Below are positions 56,392 through 64,000 of a stretch of DNA of 64,000 nt, piece by piece. The translations under genes were made by a program, and so were the position numbers. The notes under the pieces were generated by a model. The model was not told the DNA's origin. It saw only the letters and a list, made by a program, of their open reading frames with translations, and did not search any database. Origin of the DNA: Fodinicola acaciae (lineage in GTDB: Bacteria; Actinomycetota; Actinomycetes; Mycobacteriales; HKI-0501); assembly GCF_010993745.1 (NCBI RefSeq), contig NZ_WOTN01000002.1, positions 2,046,001-2,110,000 of the forward strand, in the 5' to 3' direction. Position 1 is the first letter of the stretch. Each line of letters begins with the position of its first letter.

Positions 56392-57240
56392 GGTGTGGGG
56401 TGGGGTTTCTGGTGGGGCGGTTGGGGTGGTTGGGTTTTCTGGTTGTTGCGTTGGGTGGGTGGTTGGGTTTTCTTGGTTGTTGCGTTTTGGGGGGTGGTTG
56501 GTTTTTCGCCTGCGCGGCGGGCGCTCCTGCGCGGAGGGCGACCTCAAGGGGAGGGGCGCGCGGGGTTTCGCTGTTGGTTGGGTTGGGTGCGGCGGGTGCG
56601 GTTGGTTTGTGGGTGGGTCCGGTTTGTCCGTTCTCCTCCGACGGGGGAGAACGGACAAACCGGACCAGGAGTGTGGCTGGGGCGCCGGAGCTGCGGTGGC
56701 GTCTCGGTGGGTGGCGTGAGGGTCCAGTATGTGGGACGCGACGGCGTGTGGAGCGCTAAATGTCCGGCTTGTAAGGGTCGTGGATGGCATGAGTGTCGAG
56801 TTACTTGCGCTGGACGCAAGAAACAAGGCTTTCACGCCGTCGCGATCCCCTGGAGGCTGTGGCGGGTGTGACTATTGAGGCTGATAATGCTGTTGTGGCT
56901 GCTGGGCTGCAACAGATGTCCGTTTTGATGTCTTGTTAAACAAGTATTACGCAGTCGAGCCGCCTCACCTGCATTATCAGCCACAGTAGCCACACCAGCA
57001 CCACTCCGGACGCTGTGATGGCGTCCATGCCGACGGGTTGCTTCCCATACGTGACCGAGCAAGCCCAGAAAACCCAGCCAGCCCGCCCGCAAACGCGCAG
57101 CCGCACCCCTATGCACACCGATTGGCGTTCCCGCGCCCCCTCCCATGAGGTCGCCCTCCGCGCAGGAGCGCTCGCCGCGCAGGCGAAAACCCAACCACCC
57201 ACCCAACGCAACAACAGAAAACGCACGATCTCACCACACA
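56392..57240. repeat. Composite palindromic intergenic element, locus R6
   Basis: This copy has the same order as R3: inverted tandem arm (56392-56505), inverted GC-rich block (56507-56560), a perfect 20-bp-arm hairpin (56616-56635 / 56647-56666), and the overlapping-frame block (56700-56880). The palindromic core (CTTGTTAAACAAG at 56932-56944) follows, then a shortened reversed block, GCGTCCATGCCGACGGGTTG (57019-), the direct GC-rich block (57130-57185) and a short tandem arm (to about 57240). The hairpin arms are identical to those of R3, while the loops differ. It lies between two convergent genes. Confidence 0.8.
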
Positions 57241-57261
57241 GCGAAAGTGCCGCACCCACAA

Positions 57262-57299
57262 CAAAAATGGCGCCAGGGCAGGTACGCCCCGGCGCCATT
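57262..57299 (-). terminator. Rho-independent terminator of pepN
   Basis: Read on the minus strand, AATGGCGCC pairs with GGCGCCATT, extended by GGGC/GCCC, and is followed by TTTTTGTT. It lies seven bases after the aminopeptidase stop and next to repeat R6. Confidence 0.75.
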
Positions 57300-57305
57300 C
57301 AAAAA

Positions 57306-59870
57306 TCACCCCGCCTTGCCGTCCCGCTCCCGAGCCGCCAGCGCTCGCCTGACCCCATCCCGCTGCTCCGCTACCAACCGCCGCAACGCTGGCGGCAGTT
57401 CGGGATCAGCCAAAAACGCATCCGCGGCGTCCAATGTGGACTGTTCGACCAGTAGACGCGGGAACATGCCGATGACGACGTTCTGCGCGGTCTCGGACGT
57501 ACGGCGCCGCCAGACGTCGGCGACTTCGGCGAAGTACCTGTCGGCGTAGGGGCGGAGGAGTTCGAGCTGGCCGGGGTGCCAGAATCCCATGATCGTCGCC
57601 TCGATGATGGCGTTGGGAGCGCCGTCCTCCTCGACGGCGAGCCGCCAGGCGGCGGCCTTGGCCTCGGCGGTGGGGATCGACGCGCGGGCGTTGGCGGCCT
57701 TGCGTTGGCCGGTGGCGGTGGCGTCGCGTTCCAGCTCGGCGGCGATCTCCGCCTCGCCGACCGCGCCGGCGCTGGCCAGGCCCTGCAGCAGGTGCCACCG
57801 CAGATCGGGGTCGACCTTGAGGCCTTCAACGGTGACCGTGCCGTCGAGCAGGCCGCGGATCTCGGCGATCGACTCCTCGCCGCCGGCCCATGACGTGTCG
57901 TCGGCGACCCGGGTCCACTGCAGCTGAGCGTCGCTGCCCGGCTCGACCGACCGCATGGTGGCCAGGGCCGTACGGTTGAGCGCCTTCCAGCCCTGCAGCG
58001 ACCAGGCGGGCTCGCAGTATTGGCCGAGCACCAGGTTGATGTTGCGGATGCCGTCCAGGATCAGCGACGACACCGTCTCGGTCGGCATGCCGCGCAGCAC
58101 CATCGTGGCATAGTCGCGTGCCGGCATCTCGGCGTCGCGGACCATGTCCCAGGCGGCCTGCCAGCACAGCGACCTGGCCAGCGGGTCGCTCATCTCGGCG
58201 ATGTGCTCCACGACGGTACGCAGCGACCGCTCGTCGAGCCGGATCTTGGTGTAGGTGAGGCCGCCGTCGTTGACCAGCAACAGGTCCGGCTGCGTCTTGC
58301 CGGCCAGCTGCGGCACCGGCGTCAGCTCGCCGTCCACGTCCAGCTCCACCTGCTCGCGCAGCTGGAAGTCGCCGTCGGCGAAGTCGTAGAGGCCCAGCGC
58401 CAGCCGGTGCGGCCGCAGCGTCGGATGGTCGGCCGGCGCCTCCTGCCGCAGCGACACGGCGCGATACGTCCCGTCGGCCTCCAGCTCGATCTCCGGCCGG
58501 ATGATGTTGACCTGGCTGGTCTGCAGCCACTTCTGCGACCAGGTGTCCAGCTCCCGGCCGGACACCTCGGACAACACGCCGAGCAGGTCGGCCAGCGTCG
58601 CGTTGCCGAAGGCGTGCCGCTCGAAGTACGTGCGCATGCCGCGCATGAACTCCTCACGTCCCACGTACGCCATCAGCTGCCGCAACACCGCGGCACCCTT
58701 CGCGTAGGTGATGCCGTCGAAGTTGACCTCGACGGCTTGCACGTCCGGGATGTCGCTGGCGATCGGATGCGTCGAGGGCAGCTGGTCCTGCCGGTAACCC
58801 CACGACTTCTCGATGTTCTCGAACGAGGTCCAGGCGACCTCGGCGAACGGCGAGTCGATCTCCGACTGGCACAGCGCCGAGGCCAGCTCCGCGAACGACT
58901 CGTTCAGCCACAGGTCGTCCCACCAGCGCATGGTGACCAGGTCGCCGAACCACATGTGCGCCATCTCGTGCAGCACGGTCGTGCAGCGGCGCTCGAGCGT
59001 GTACTCGACCGGTTTCGACCGGAAGACGTAGTCCTCCAGGATCGTCACGCAGCCGGCGTTTTCCATCGCGCCGGCGTTGTATTCCGGGCAGAAGATCTGG
59101 TCGTACTTTCCAAACGGATAACGGAAACCGAACTGCTCGTGATACCAGTCGAAGCCCTTGCGGGTGAGGTCGAGCAGGTTGTCGCCGTCCAGATACTGCA
59201 CCAGCGATGCGCGGCAGAAGATGCCCAGGTCGATGCCGTCGTGCGTGTCGGTGACACCTTCGTACGGTCCGGCAACGATCGCCGTGATGTACGGCGAGAT
59301 CCGTTTGGTGGTCGCGAAATGCACGGTCTGCGCGCCTTCGGCCGTCGGCTCGGAGCTTTCCGGCGCGGCGTTGGAGAAGACCCGCCAGTGCGCCGGCGCG
59401 GTGACGTGGAAGCTGAAGGTCGCCTTCAGGTCGGGCTGGTCGAAGCAGGTGTAGACCCGCTTGGCGTCCGCGGTCTCGAACTGGCTGTAGAGATAGACCT
59501 CGTCGTCGACCGGATCGACGAACCGGTGCAGGCCCTCGCCGGTGTTGGTGTAGAGGCCGTCGGCGTCCACCACGAGGACGTTGTCGGCCCGCAGACCGGT
59601 CAGCTGGATGCCGTCCTGCGGGTCGTACGCCGACACGTCCACCGGCTGGCCGTTGAGAGTGGCCGAGTGGATCTTGTCGGCGAGCAGGTCGACGAAGGTC
59701 GATGCACCTGAGGTCCGTGCGGTGAACCGAACCTCGGTGCGAGTCCGGAACGTCCGCTGGCCGGGATTGCCGGCGCCGTCGGTCAGATCCAGCCACACCT
59801 GATAGGAATCGACCGCAAGCAGATCGGCGCGCTCACGGGCCTCCACGCGGGTGAGGTTGCTTCCTGGCAC
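57306..59870 (-). CDS. pepN: Aminopeptidase N (M1 family)
   Basis: The 854-residue zinc metalloprotease removes N-terminal residues from peptides in the cytosol. GAMEN (267-271) anchors the peptide N-terminus. HEMAHMWFGD (301-310) and Glu324 in WLNE give the HExxH-x18-E zinc site. The conserved active-site Tyr appears downstream in the ITYAKG segment. The C-terminal helical domain (about 520-840) is typical of the actinobacterial form. The GTG start has AAGGAG nine bases upstream. The length is as expected. Confidence 0.95.
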   Translation of the reverse strand: MPGSNLTRVEARERADLLAVDSYQVWLDLTDGAGNPGQRTFRTRTEVRFTARTSGASTFVDLLADKIHSATLNGQPVDVSAYDPQDGIQLTGLRADNVLVVDADGLYTNTGEGLHRFVDPVDDEVYLYSQFETADAKRVYTCFDQPDLKATFSFHVTAPAHWRVFSNAAPESSEPTAEGAQTVHFATTKRISPYITAIVAGPYEGVTDTHDGIDLGIFCRASLVQYLDGDNLLDLTRKGFDWYHEQFGFRYPFGKYDQIFCPEYNAGAMENAGCVTILEDYVFRSKPVEYTLERRCTTVLHEMAHMWFGDLVTMRWWDDLWLNESFAELASALCQSEIDSPFAEVAWTSFENIEKSWGYRQDQLPSTHPIASDIPDVQAVEVNFDGITYAKGAAVLRQLMAYVGREEFMRGMRTYFERHAFGNATLADLLGVLSEVSGRELDTWSQKWLQTSQVNIIRPEIELEADGTYRAVSLRQEAPADHPTLRPHRLALGLYDFADGDFQLREQVELDVDGELTPVPQLAGKTQPDLLLVNDGGLTYTKIRLDERSLRTVVEHIAEMSDPLARSLCWQAAWDMVRDAEMPARDYATMVLRGMPTETVSSLILDGIRNINLVLGQYCEPAWSLQGWKALNRTALATMRSVEPGSDAQLQWTRVADDTSWAGGEESIAEIRGLLDGTVTVEGLKVDPDLRWHLLQGLASAGAVGEAEIAAELERDATATGQRKAANARASIPTAEAKAAAWRLAVEEDGAPNAIIEATIMGFWHPGQLELLRPYADRYFAEVADVWRRRTSETAQNVVIGMFPRLLVEQSTLDAADAFLADPELPPALRRLVAEQRDGVRRALAARERDGKAG

Positions 59871-60049
59871 GGCGTCGCACTCCTTCTACCTGGGGTAGTT
59901 GCTGCACGGGTACGCAGCGGTCGTAAGCCATGATGCCAGCCTGGCGGGAATATGCCGGTCGAGGAGGGTGCTGATAGCCAAAAACGCATGTGTCAGCGCC
60001 TGTTCGTACGAGGTCGCTGAGGCATCTTTTGCCGCAGAAAGGAACATCC

Positions 60050-60715
60050 GTGTCGACACCGACAACAGAGGCTCCGGTCATCGCAGACTTCTGGTTCGAC
60101 CCGCTTTGTCCATGGGCCTGGATGACGTCCCGGTGGATGCTGGAGGTGGAGAAGGTCCGTCCGGTGACGACCAGGTTCCACGTGATGAGCCTGTCCGTGC
60201 TCAACGAGGGCCGCGATGACCTGCCGGAGCAGTACCGGGACGGCATCGCGAAGGGGTGGGGGCCGGTACGCGTCGGCATCGCGGTCGAGCAGCGGCTCGG
60301 GTCGGACGCGCTGCGCGACTATTACACCGCCATCGGCACGCGCATCCACCCGGGCGGCCAGAACCTGTTCGCCGAAGGCACCGATGTCTCCGTCAAGGAC
60401 GTGATCGCCAGCGCGCTGGCCGATGCCGGACTTCCGGCGGATCTGGTCGACGCGGCCGACGACACGGGCCTGGACGAGGCCGTACGCAAGTCGCACCACG
60501 AAGGCATGGACCCGGTCGGCATGGACGTCGGCACGCCGGTCATCCACGTGCCGGGATCCGACGGCAAGACGATCGCCTTCTTCGGACCGGTGGTGACGCC
60601 GGCGCCCAAGGGCGAGCTGGCCGCGCAGCTGTGGGACGGCACGCTGATGGTCGCCGGAGTGCCTGGCTTCTACGAGATCAAGCGCACTCGTACGATCGGT
60701 CCTATCTTCGACTAA
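60050..60715 (+). CDS. DsbA-family protein, mycothiol-dependent nitroreductase (Rv2466c) like
   Basis: The 221-residue protein has the thioredoxin fold with a helical insertion. It closely follows the Rv2466c pattern: [20 protein letters not shown] at the N-terminus, [20 protein letters not shown] and a KRTRT tail. In Rv2466c the active site is CPWC, whereas here it is CPWA, so the resolving cysteine is absent and reduction would have to go through mycothiol alone. The GTG start has AAAGGA upstream. It is followed by a DUF1015 gene ten bases later, so the two may be co-transcribed. Confidence 0.88.
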   Translation: MSTPTTEAPVIADFWFDPLCPWAWMTSRWMLEVEKVRPVTTRFHVMSLSVLNEGRDDLPEQYRDGIAKGWGPVRVGIAVEQRLGSDALRDYYTAIGTRIHPGGQNLFAEGTDVSVKDVIASALADAGLPADLVDAADDTGLDEAVRKSHHEGMDPVGMDVGTPVIHVPGSDGKTIAFFGPVVTPAPKGELAAQLWDGTLMVAGVPGFYEIKRTRTIGPIFD

Positions 60716-60725
60716 CGTTCGGCGA

Positions 60726-61913
60726 GTGAGCACTCAGCGGCCGGTCGCGGCGATCAGTCAGGGGTGGGTGTCGGCGGGCGGCACAGGTGCGCCCAACTAC
60801 GACGAGTTCGCCACCGATTCCGAGATCACCACGATCGTCCGCGACAATCCGCGCTCGGCGCTGGCCGTCGAGATGCCGCACCGCGCGCCGGAGGCGGTGC
60901 GGGACGGCCTGGACTTCGCCGCATCGCTGGAGGCCGCAGCGCAGCGGCTGGCGGCGCAGAAGGCGGACGGCACGTACGAGCGCGTCGAGGACTTCGTCGC
61001 GCCTTATCGGATCACCGACGGCGACGAGGTCTCCTATGGCGTCTTCGCCGCCGTCGCGACCGACCAGATCTCGACCCGCGCCGACGAGCCGGGTTTGGTG
61101 GTACGCAACGAGGACGTGTTTCCGGCGAAGGTCGTGGAGCGTACGCAGCTGACGCGGCGGCTCGGCACGCTGCTGTCGCCGGTGCTGCTGATCCAGACCG
61201 CGCAGGGTGACCAGCTCAAAGGCGCGCTGATCGAGGCGATGCAGAGCGATCCGGTGGTGTCCGACGTCGACGCGGCCGGCCGGCGGCACGAGATCTGGGT
61301 GACCGGTGACGAGCGACTGCTCGCCTTCGCCGGTGCCGGCGAGCTGGTCGTCGCCGACGGCAACCACCGGAGCCTGTCCGCGCAGCAGGCCGGCCTGGAG
61401 CGCTTCCTGGCCGTCATCACGACGCCCGACTCGGTGCGGATCGCGCCATACGACCGGCTGATTCGCGAGTGGGACACCGACCTGCCGTCCGTGCTGGAGA
61501 GGCTGGCCGACAACGGCGTCGGCGTACGCGAGTCGGCGAGCGGACCCGTCGTGCCGCCCGCCGGTGTCGCGATCCTTTACGCGGCGGGGAAAACGTACGA
61601 GCTGACGCTGCCGGCGAGCGGCGGCGGCGTCGCCGACCGGCTGGACCACGCCGTCATCGAGCGGGTGTTTTTCGGCCAGGTGCTTGGCATGTCCGCGGAC
61701 GACAAGCGGATCAGCTATGTCGGTGGGGACTACGGCCCGTCGTGGCTGGCGGCCGAGGTGGACACCGGCTCCGGGGTCGCCGCGGTCCTGGTGTCGCCGG
61801 TCTCGGTCGACGACTTCGTGTCGGTCAACCTGGCCCGCGAGAAGATGCCGCGCAAGAGCACCTGGTTTGTCCCGAAGGCCCGGGCCGGGCTCGTGTTGGC
61901 GGACGTACGCTGA
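60726..61913 (+). CDS. DUF1015 family protein
   Basis: The 395-residue protein fits DUF1015, whose archaeal members include an ADP-dependent serine kinase. The family's ADGNHRSLSA motif (about residues 212-221) and KMPRKSTWFVPK near the C-terminus are present. Whether it is a serine kinase here is not known. The last 184 bp overlap the PAP2 gene on the other strand. It follows the DsbA-like gene by ten bases. Confidence 0.88.
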   Translation: MSTQRPVAAISQGWVSAGGTGAPNYDEFATDSEITTIVRDNPRSALAVEMPHRAPEAVRDGLDFAASLEAAAQRLAAQKADGTYERVEDFVAPYRITDGDEVSYGVFAAVATDQISTRADEPGLVVRNEDVFPAKVVERTQLTRRLGTLLSPVLLIQTAQGDQLKGALIEAMQSDPVVSDVDAAGRRHEIWVTGDERLLAFAGAGELVVADGNHRSLSAQQAGLERFLAVITTPDSVRIAPYDRLIREWDTDLPSVLERLADNGVGVRESASGPVVPPAGVAILYAAGKTYELTLPASGGGVADRLDHAVIERVFFGQVLGMSADDKRISYVGGDYGPSWLAAEVDTGSGVAAVLVSPVSVDDFVSVNLAREKMPRKSTWFVPKARAGLVLADVR

Positions 61914-62644
61914 CGGTTTTGCGGCTGCAGGTGCGCCGGCAGTGGCGAGGGTGCCAGCATCGACAGCGCGATGCCGATCAGCCAGCCGGCCACGATGTCG
62001 GTGACCCAGTGCTGGTTGAGGCCGACCAGTGAGCCGCCGAAGACCACCGCGAGCGTCGCCACCACGGCGAAGCGCCGCATCGGCGTACGCAGGAACGGCA
62101 TCTTGTGACCCCACAGGCCGATCACGATGCGCAGCAGCAGCGTCCAGATGATGATCGTGTTGGCCGAGTGACCCGACGGATATGACAGCGCGCCGCCGCC
62201 GAAGAAGTCCTCACCGGTGTCCGGTGCGGTGCGGCCGAACGCGAACTTGGTCACCTCGATGACCACGAAGTTGGCCGCCATGGTGCCGACCACGGTCAGG
62301 CCGGGACGCAGGCTGCGGGTCGTCACCGTCGCGATGACCAGGATCGCCGCGATGAACGCGACCGCCGAGCGATCCTCGCCGATGAACGCGATCGGGATCA
62401 GGATCGTCCGCAGCGATACGCCGGTGCGTGTGTCGAAGATCTCAGCGATCGTGCCGTCGAACGCGCGCAGCGAGCCCTCGACCAGAATGTCGGCGGTCAT
62501 CACCACGAAGACGAGGATCGCGCCGAGCGCCACCAGCAGCCGCCAGTGCCGGACGAGGTCGGCCTTCACCACCTCGATGGCCCTCTGCTGTGAGGGTTCC
62601 ACGGCCGCCACTGTTGTTTCACCACCCTGGTTGCGCCTGATCAC
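61730..62644 (-). CDS. PAP2 family phosphatase (membrane)
   Basis: The protein (about 304 residues) is a multi-span lipid phosphatase-like protein. Motif 1 is KFAFGRTAP (shortened K-x6-RP), motif 2 is YPSGHSAN and motif 3 reads SLVGLNQHWVTD. In motif 3 the usual Arg after Ser is Leu while the catalytic His and Asp remain. Such enzymes remove phosphate from isoprenoid or lipid phosphates at the membrane. About 60 C-terminal residues beyond the last membrane segment are encoded antisense to DUF1015. The start is uncertain: GTG at 62644 and GTG at 62611 are both possible. Confidence 0.82.
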   Translation of the reverse strand: MIRRNQGGETTVAAVEPSQQRAIEVVKADLVRHWRLLVALGAILVFVVMTADILVEGSLRAFDGTIAEIFDTRTGVSLRTILIPIAFIGEDRSAVAFIAAILVIATVTTRSLRPGLTVVGTMAANFVVIEVTKFAFGRTAPDTGEDFFGGGALSYPSGHSANTIIIWTLLLRIVIGLWGHKMPFLRTPMRRFAVVATLAVVFGGSLVGLNQHWVTDIVAGWLIGIALSMLAPSPLPAHLQPQNRQRTSANTSPARAFGTNQVLLRGIFSRARLTDTKSSTETGDTRTAATPEPVSTSAASHDGP

Positions 62645-62760
62645 CGTATGAACAACGGCGCCCCCGCCGCACAACATCAATCAACGGACAGCCTACCGAA
62701 TGCGTGCCGGCCGATTTCCGGCCGCTGCCGCCAAGCGGGTGAGCTTGACCACGTAGCCAA

Positions 62761-62780
62761 TTATCCTAGTGCTAGGATAA
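62761..62780. promoter_or_regulatory. PadR operator, perfect dyad over a -10 element
   Basis: TTATCCTAGTGCTAGGATAA has 9-bp perfect arms and a 2-base centre. It contains TAGGAT, a good -10 hexamer, placed so that transcription would begin at or near the ATG at 62786. The mRNA would then be leaderless, and a bound repressor would block the promoter. Assignment to the downstream PadR protein is inference from position. Confidence 0.6.
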
Positions 62781-62785
62781 TCGAC

Positions 62786-63298
62786 ATGCCGTCAGATCTG
62801 ACGCCGGCCGAGCTGACCCTCCTCGGTCTGCTTGTGGAGAAGCCGCGGCACGGTTACGAGCTGGAGGAGGTCATCGCCGAGCGCGGCATGCGCGAGTGGA
62901 CCGAGATCGGCTTCAGCTCGATCTACTACCTGCTGGCGAAACTACGGTCCAAAGGGTTGATCGCCGACGTGCCGGGACACGGCCGCCGCCGGGTGTACGA
63001 GCCGACCGCTGACGGAGTCAGTGCCTGCGCCGCTGCCGCCGAGGCGGCGGTCGCCGAGCTTCGTCCGCTGTTTCCGCCGCTGCTGGTCGGCCTGGCCAGC
63101 CAGCCGGTCGTGCCGCCCGAGCGGTTCGCCGCGGCCCTCGACCAACGTGCCACGGCGTTGGCCGACCGCATCGCGGCGGTCAGCAAGGCCGCCAAAGGTG
63201 ACGTGCCGCAGTTCGTACGCGCGATCTTCGACTACGCGCTCGGCCAGCTGCGCGCCGAGCAGAGGTGGCTTTCCGACTATCGTCAGGAGATCCGATGA
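62786..63298 (+). CDS. PadR-family transcriptional regulator
   Basis: The 170-residue regulator has a winged helix: LTPAELTLLGLLVEKPRHGY at the N-terminus, then SSIYYLLAKLRSKGLI as the recognition region. A C-terminal helical dimerisation domain follows. PadR proteins repress genes for detoxification or export and often regulate themselves. A perfect dyad lies six bases upstream. The stop overlaps the next gene (ATGA), so regulator and GyrI-like protein are made together. Confidence 0.92.
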   Translation: MPSDLTPAELTLLGLLVEKPRHGYELEEVIAERGMREWTEIGFSSIYYLLAKLRSKGLIADVPGHGRRRVYEPTADGVSACAAAAEAAVAELRPLFPPLLVGLASQPVVPPERFAAALDQRATALADRIAAVSKAAKGDVPQFVRAIFDYALGQLRAEQRWLSDYRQEIR

Positions 63299-63918
63299 CC
63301 TACGACATCAAGCGTGAGCTGAAAGCCTTCTACGCGCCGAAAAACACCGACTGGCAGTTGGTGGACGTGCCGGACCAGCAGTTCATCGGCATTGACGGCA
63401 AAGGCAATCCGAACACCGCCGAGGCTTATGCGCGCGCTGTGCAGGCGCTTTACACCGTCGCGTACACGCTGAAATTCGCGAGCAAACGCGGCCTCGGCCG
63501 CGATTTCGTCGTAGGACCACTGGAAGGCCTCTGGTATTCCGACGATCCTTCGGTCTTCACCGTCGGCGCCAAGGACCTGTGGAGCTGGACGATGCTGATC
63601 AGCCAGCCGGCCTGGATCACCGCGGACCTCATCAAGGATGCGGTGGAAACGGCTCTGGCAAAGAAAAAGGCGCCGACGATCGGAGGCGTACGACGCGTGG
63701 AGCTGCGCGAGGGTCGGTGCGCGCAGCTCATGCACGTCGGTTCGTACGACGACGAGGCGCCGGCGCTGGCGCGGCTACATTCGGAGTTCATTCCGGCGAA
63801 CGGCCTGCGCGAGGCGGGTGAGCATCACGAGATCTACCTGAGCGATCCACGTAAAATCGACGCCGCCAAGCTCAGGACCGTCCTGCGGCAACCGGTTTCT
63901 CAGACCGGCCGCAGATAG
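63295..63918 (+). CDS. GyrI-like small-molecule-binding domain protein
   Basis: The 207-residue protein has the GyrI-like/SOUL fold. YDIKRELKAFYAPKNTDWQL is at the N-terminus, IGIDGKGNPNTAEAY follows, and a second half contains LREGRCAQLMHVGSYDDE. Such domains bind hydrophobic small molecules and some members hydrolyse toxic cyclopropene-type compounds. It is translationally coupled to the PadR regulator, which suggests a ligand-responsive detoxification pair. Its end overlaps a convergent gene by 19 bp. Confidence 0.9.
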   Translation: MTYDIKRELKAFYAPKNTDWQLVDVPDQQFIGIDGKGNPNTAEAYARAVQALYTVAYTLKFASKRGLGRDFVVGPLEGLWYSDDPSVFTVGAKDLWSWTMLISQPAWITADLIKDAVETALAKKKAPTIGGVRRVELREGRCAQLMHVGSYDDEAPALARLHSEFIPANGLREAGEHHEIYLSDPRKIDAAKLRTVLRQPVSQTGRR

Positions 63919-64000
63919 TCGGTCGGGATCCAGCCGTAGGCGACAATGCTTCCGCCGCGCCACAGGCTTCCATACGACCAGCTGTTGCCGTCGGTGGTCG
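63900..64000 (-). CDS. C-terminus of a possibly secreted SH3-like protein (partial)
   Basis: Only the last 33 residues are in the window. They read DGNSWSYGSLWRGG, then AYGWIPTDYLRPV and a stop. The W-x-Y/W-G...GWI-x-x-x-YL pattern is that of bacterial SH3-type repeats found in secreted cell-wall proteins. The 5' part lies beyond the right edge. Confidence 0.5.
   Translation of the reverse strand, partial: TTDGNSWSYGSLWRGGSIVAYGWIPTDYLRPV

Overview
The window is chromosomal DNA from a high-GC filamentous-type actinomycete. The evidence is strongly GC-biased third codon positions, frequent GTG and TTG starts, sugar ABC importers without their own ATPase (as in Streptomyces relatives that share MsiK), a mycothiol-type nitroreductase homologue, ECF sigma factors with DGPF proteins, a SAM-IV riboswitch and a DUF222/HNH protein. 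The species cannot be named from the sequence alone. No rRNA, tRNA or CRISPR array was found.

Layout. 1-5.1 kb: phosphoglucomutase, a small unknown gene, a SAM-IV riboswitch driving a cysteine-desulfurase-like enzyme, and an unknown coiled-coil protein. 5.1-12.3 kb: a compact divergent cluster that looks like stepwise demethylation of glycine betaine to glycine. It holds a Rieske oxygenase, a split ferredoxin/reductase pair, a dimethylglycine oxidase-like fusion, a sarcosine oxidase-like enzyme and an IclR regulator with two matching operators. 12.3-14.8 kb: a DUF222/HNH gene between two decayed IS5-type remnants. 14.8-22.9 kb: polysaccharide deacetylase, a fulvocin C-like cysteine-rich protein, a DHDPS-family lyase, DinB, two lactonase paralogues (one cytosolic, one Tat-exported) and otsA-otsB for trehalose. 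22.9-27.5 kb: GNAT, EttA, a 102-bp terminal-inverted-repeat element that supplies stop codons to the genes on both sides, and an ECF sigma/DGPF operon with a third, collapsed DGPF gene. 28-38.3 kb: two sugar ABC import operons, one with a GH1 beta-glucosidase and a LacI regulator. 38.5-46.1 kb: thioesterase, YbjN, GH13 glucosidase, truncated hemoglobin, MFS, MscS and an HNH gene with an intrinsic terminator inside its reading frame. 46.6-55.4 kb: a large LuxR regulator, DHFR-like protein, MoxR/VWA pair, NDMA-type alcohol dehydrogenase and a membrane protein kinase. 55.6-64 kb: a possible cytochrome oxidase accessory pair, aminopeptidase N, a DsbA-like protein, DUF1015, PAP2, a PadR/GyrI-like operon and the end of a secreted SH3-like protein.

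The most unusual content lies between the genes. Six loci (1-318, 27570-28085, 33955-35057, 40057-40540, 46160-46565, 56392-57240) carry members of one composite repeat family. In its fullest form it is an inverted-repeat element of about 0.85-1.1 kb. Outer arms of degenerate tandem repeats of about 31 bp and a conserved GC-rich block face each other across a conserved palindromic core, with long perfect hairpins inside. The copies sit almost directly against the 3' ends of genes, roughly one every 5-11 kb from 27 kb onward. I do not recognise this family.
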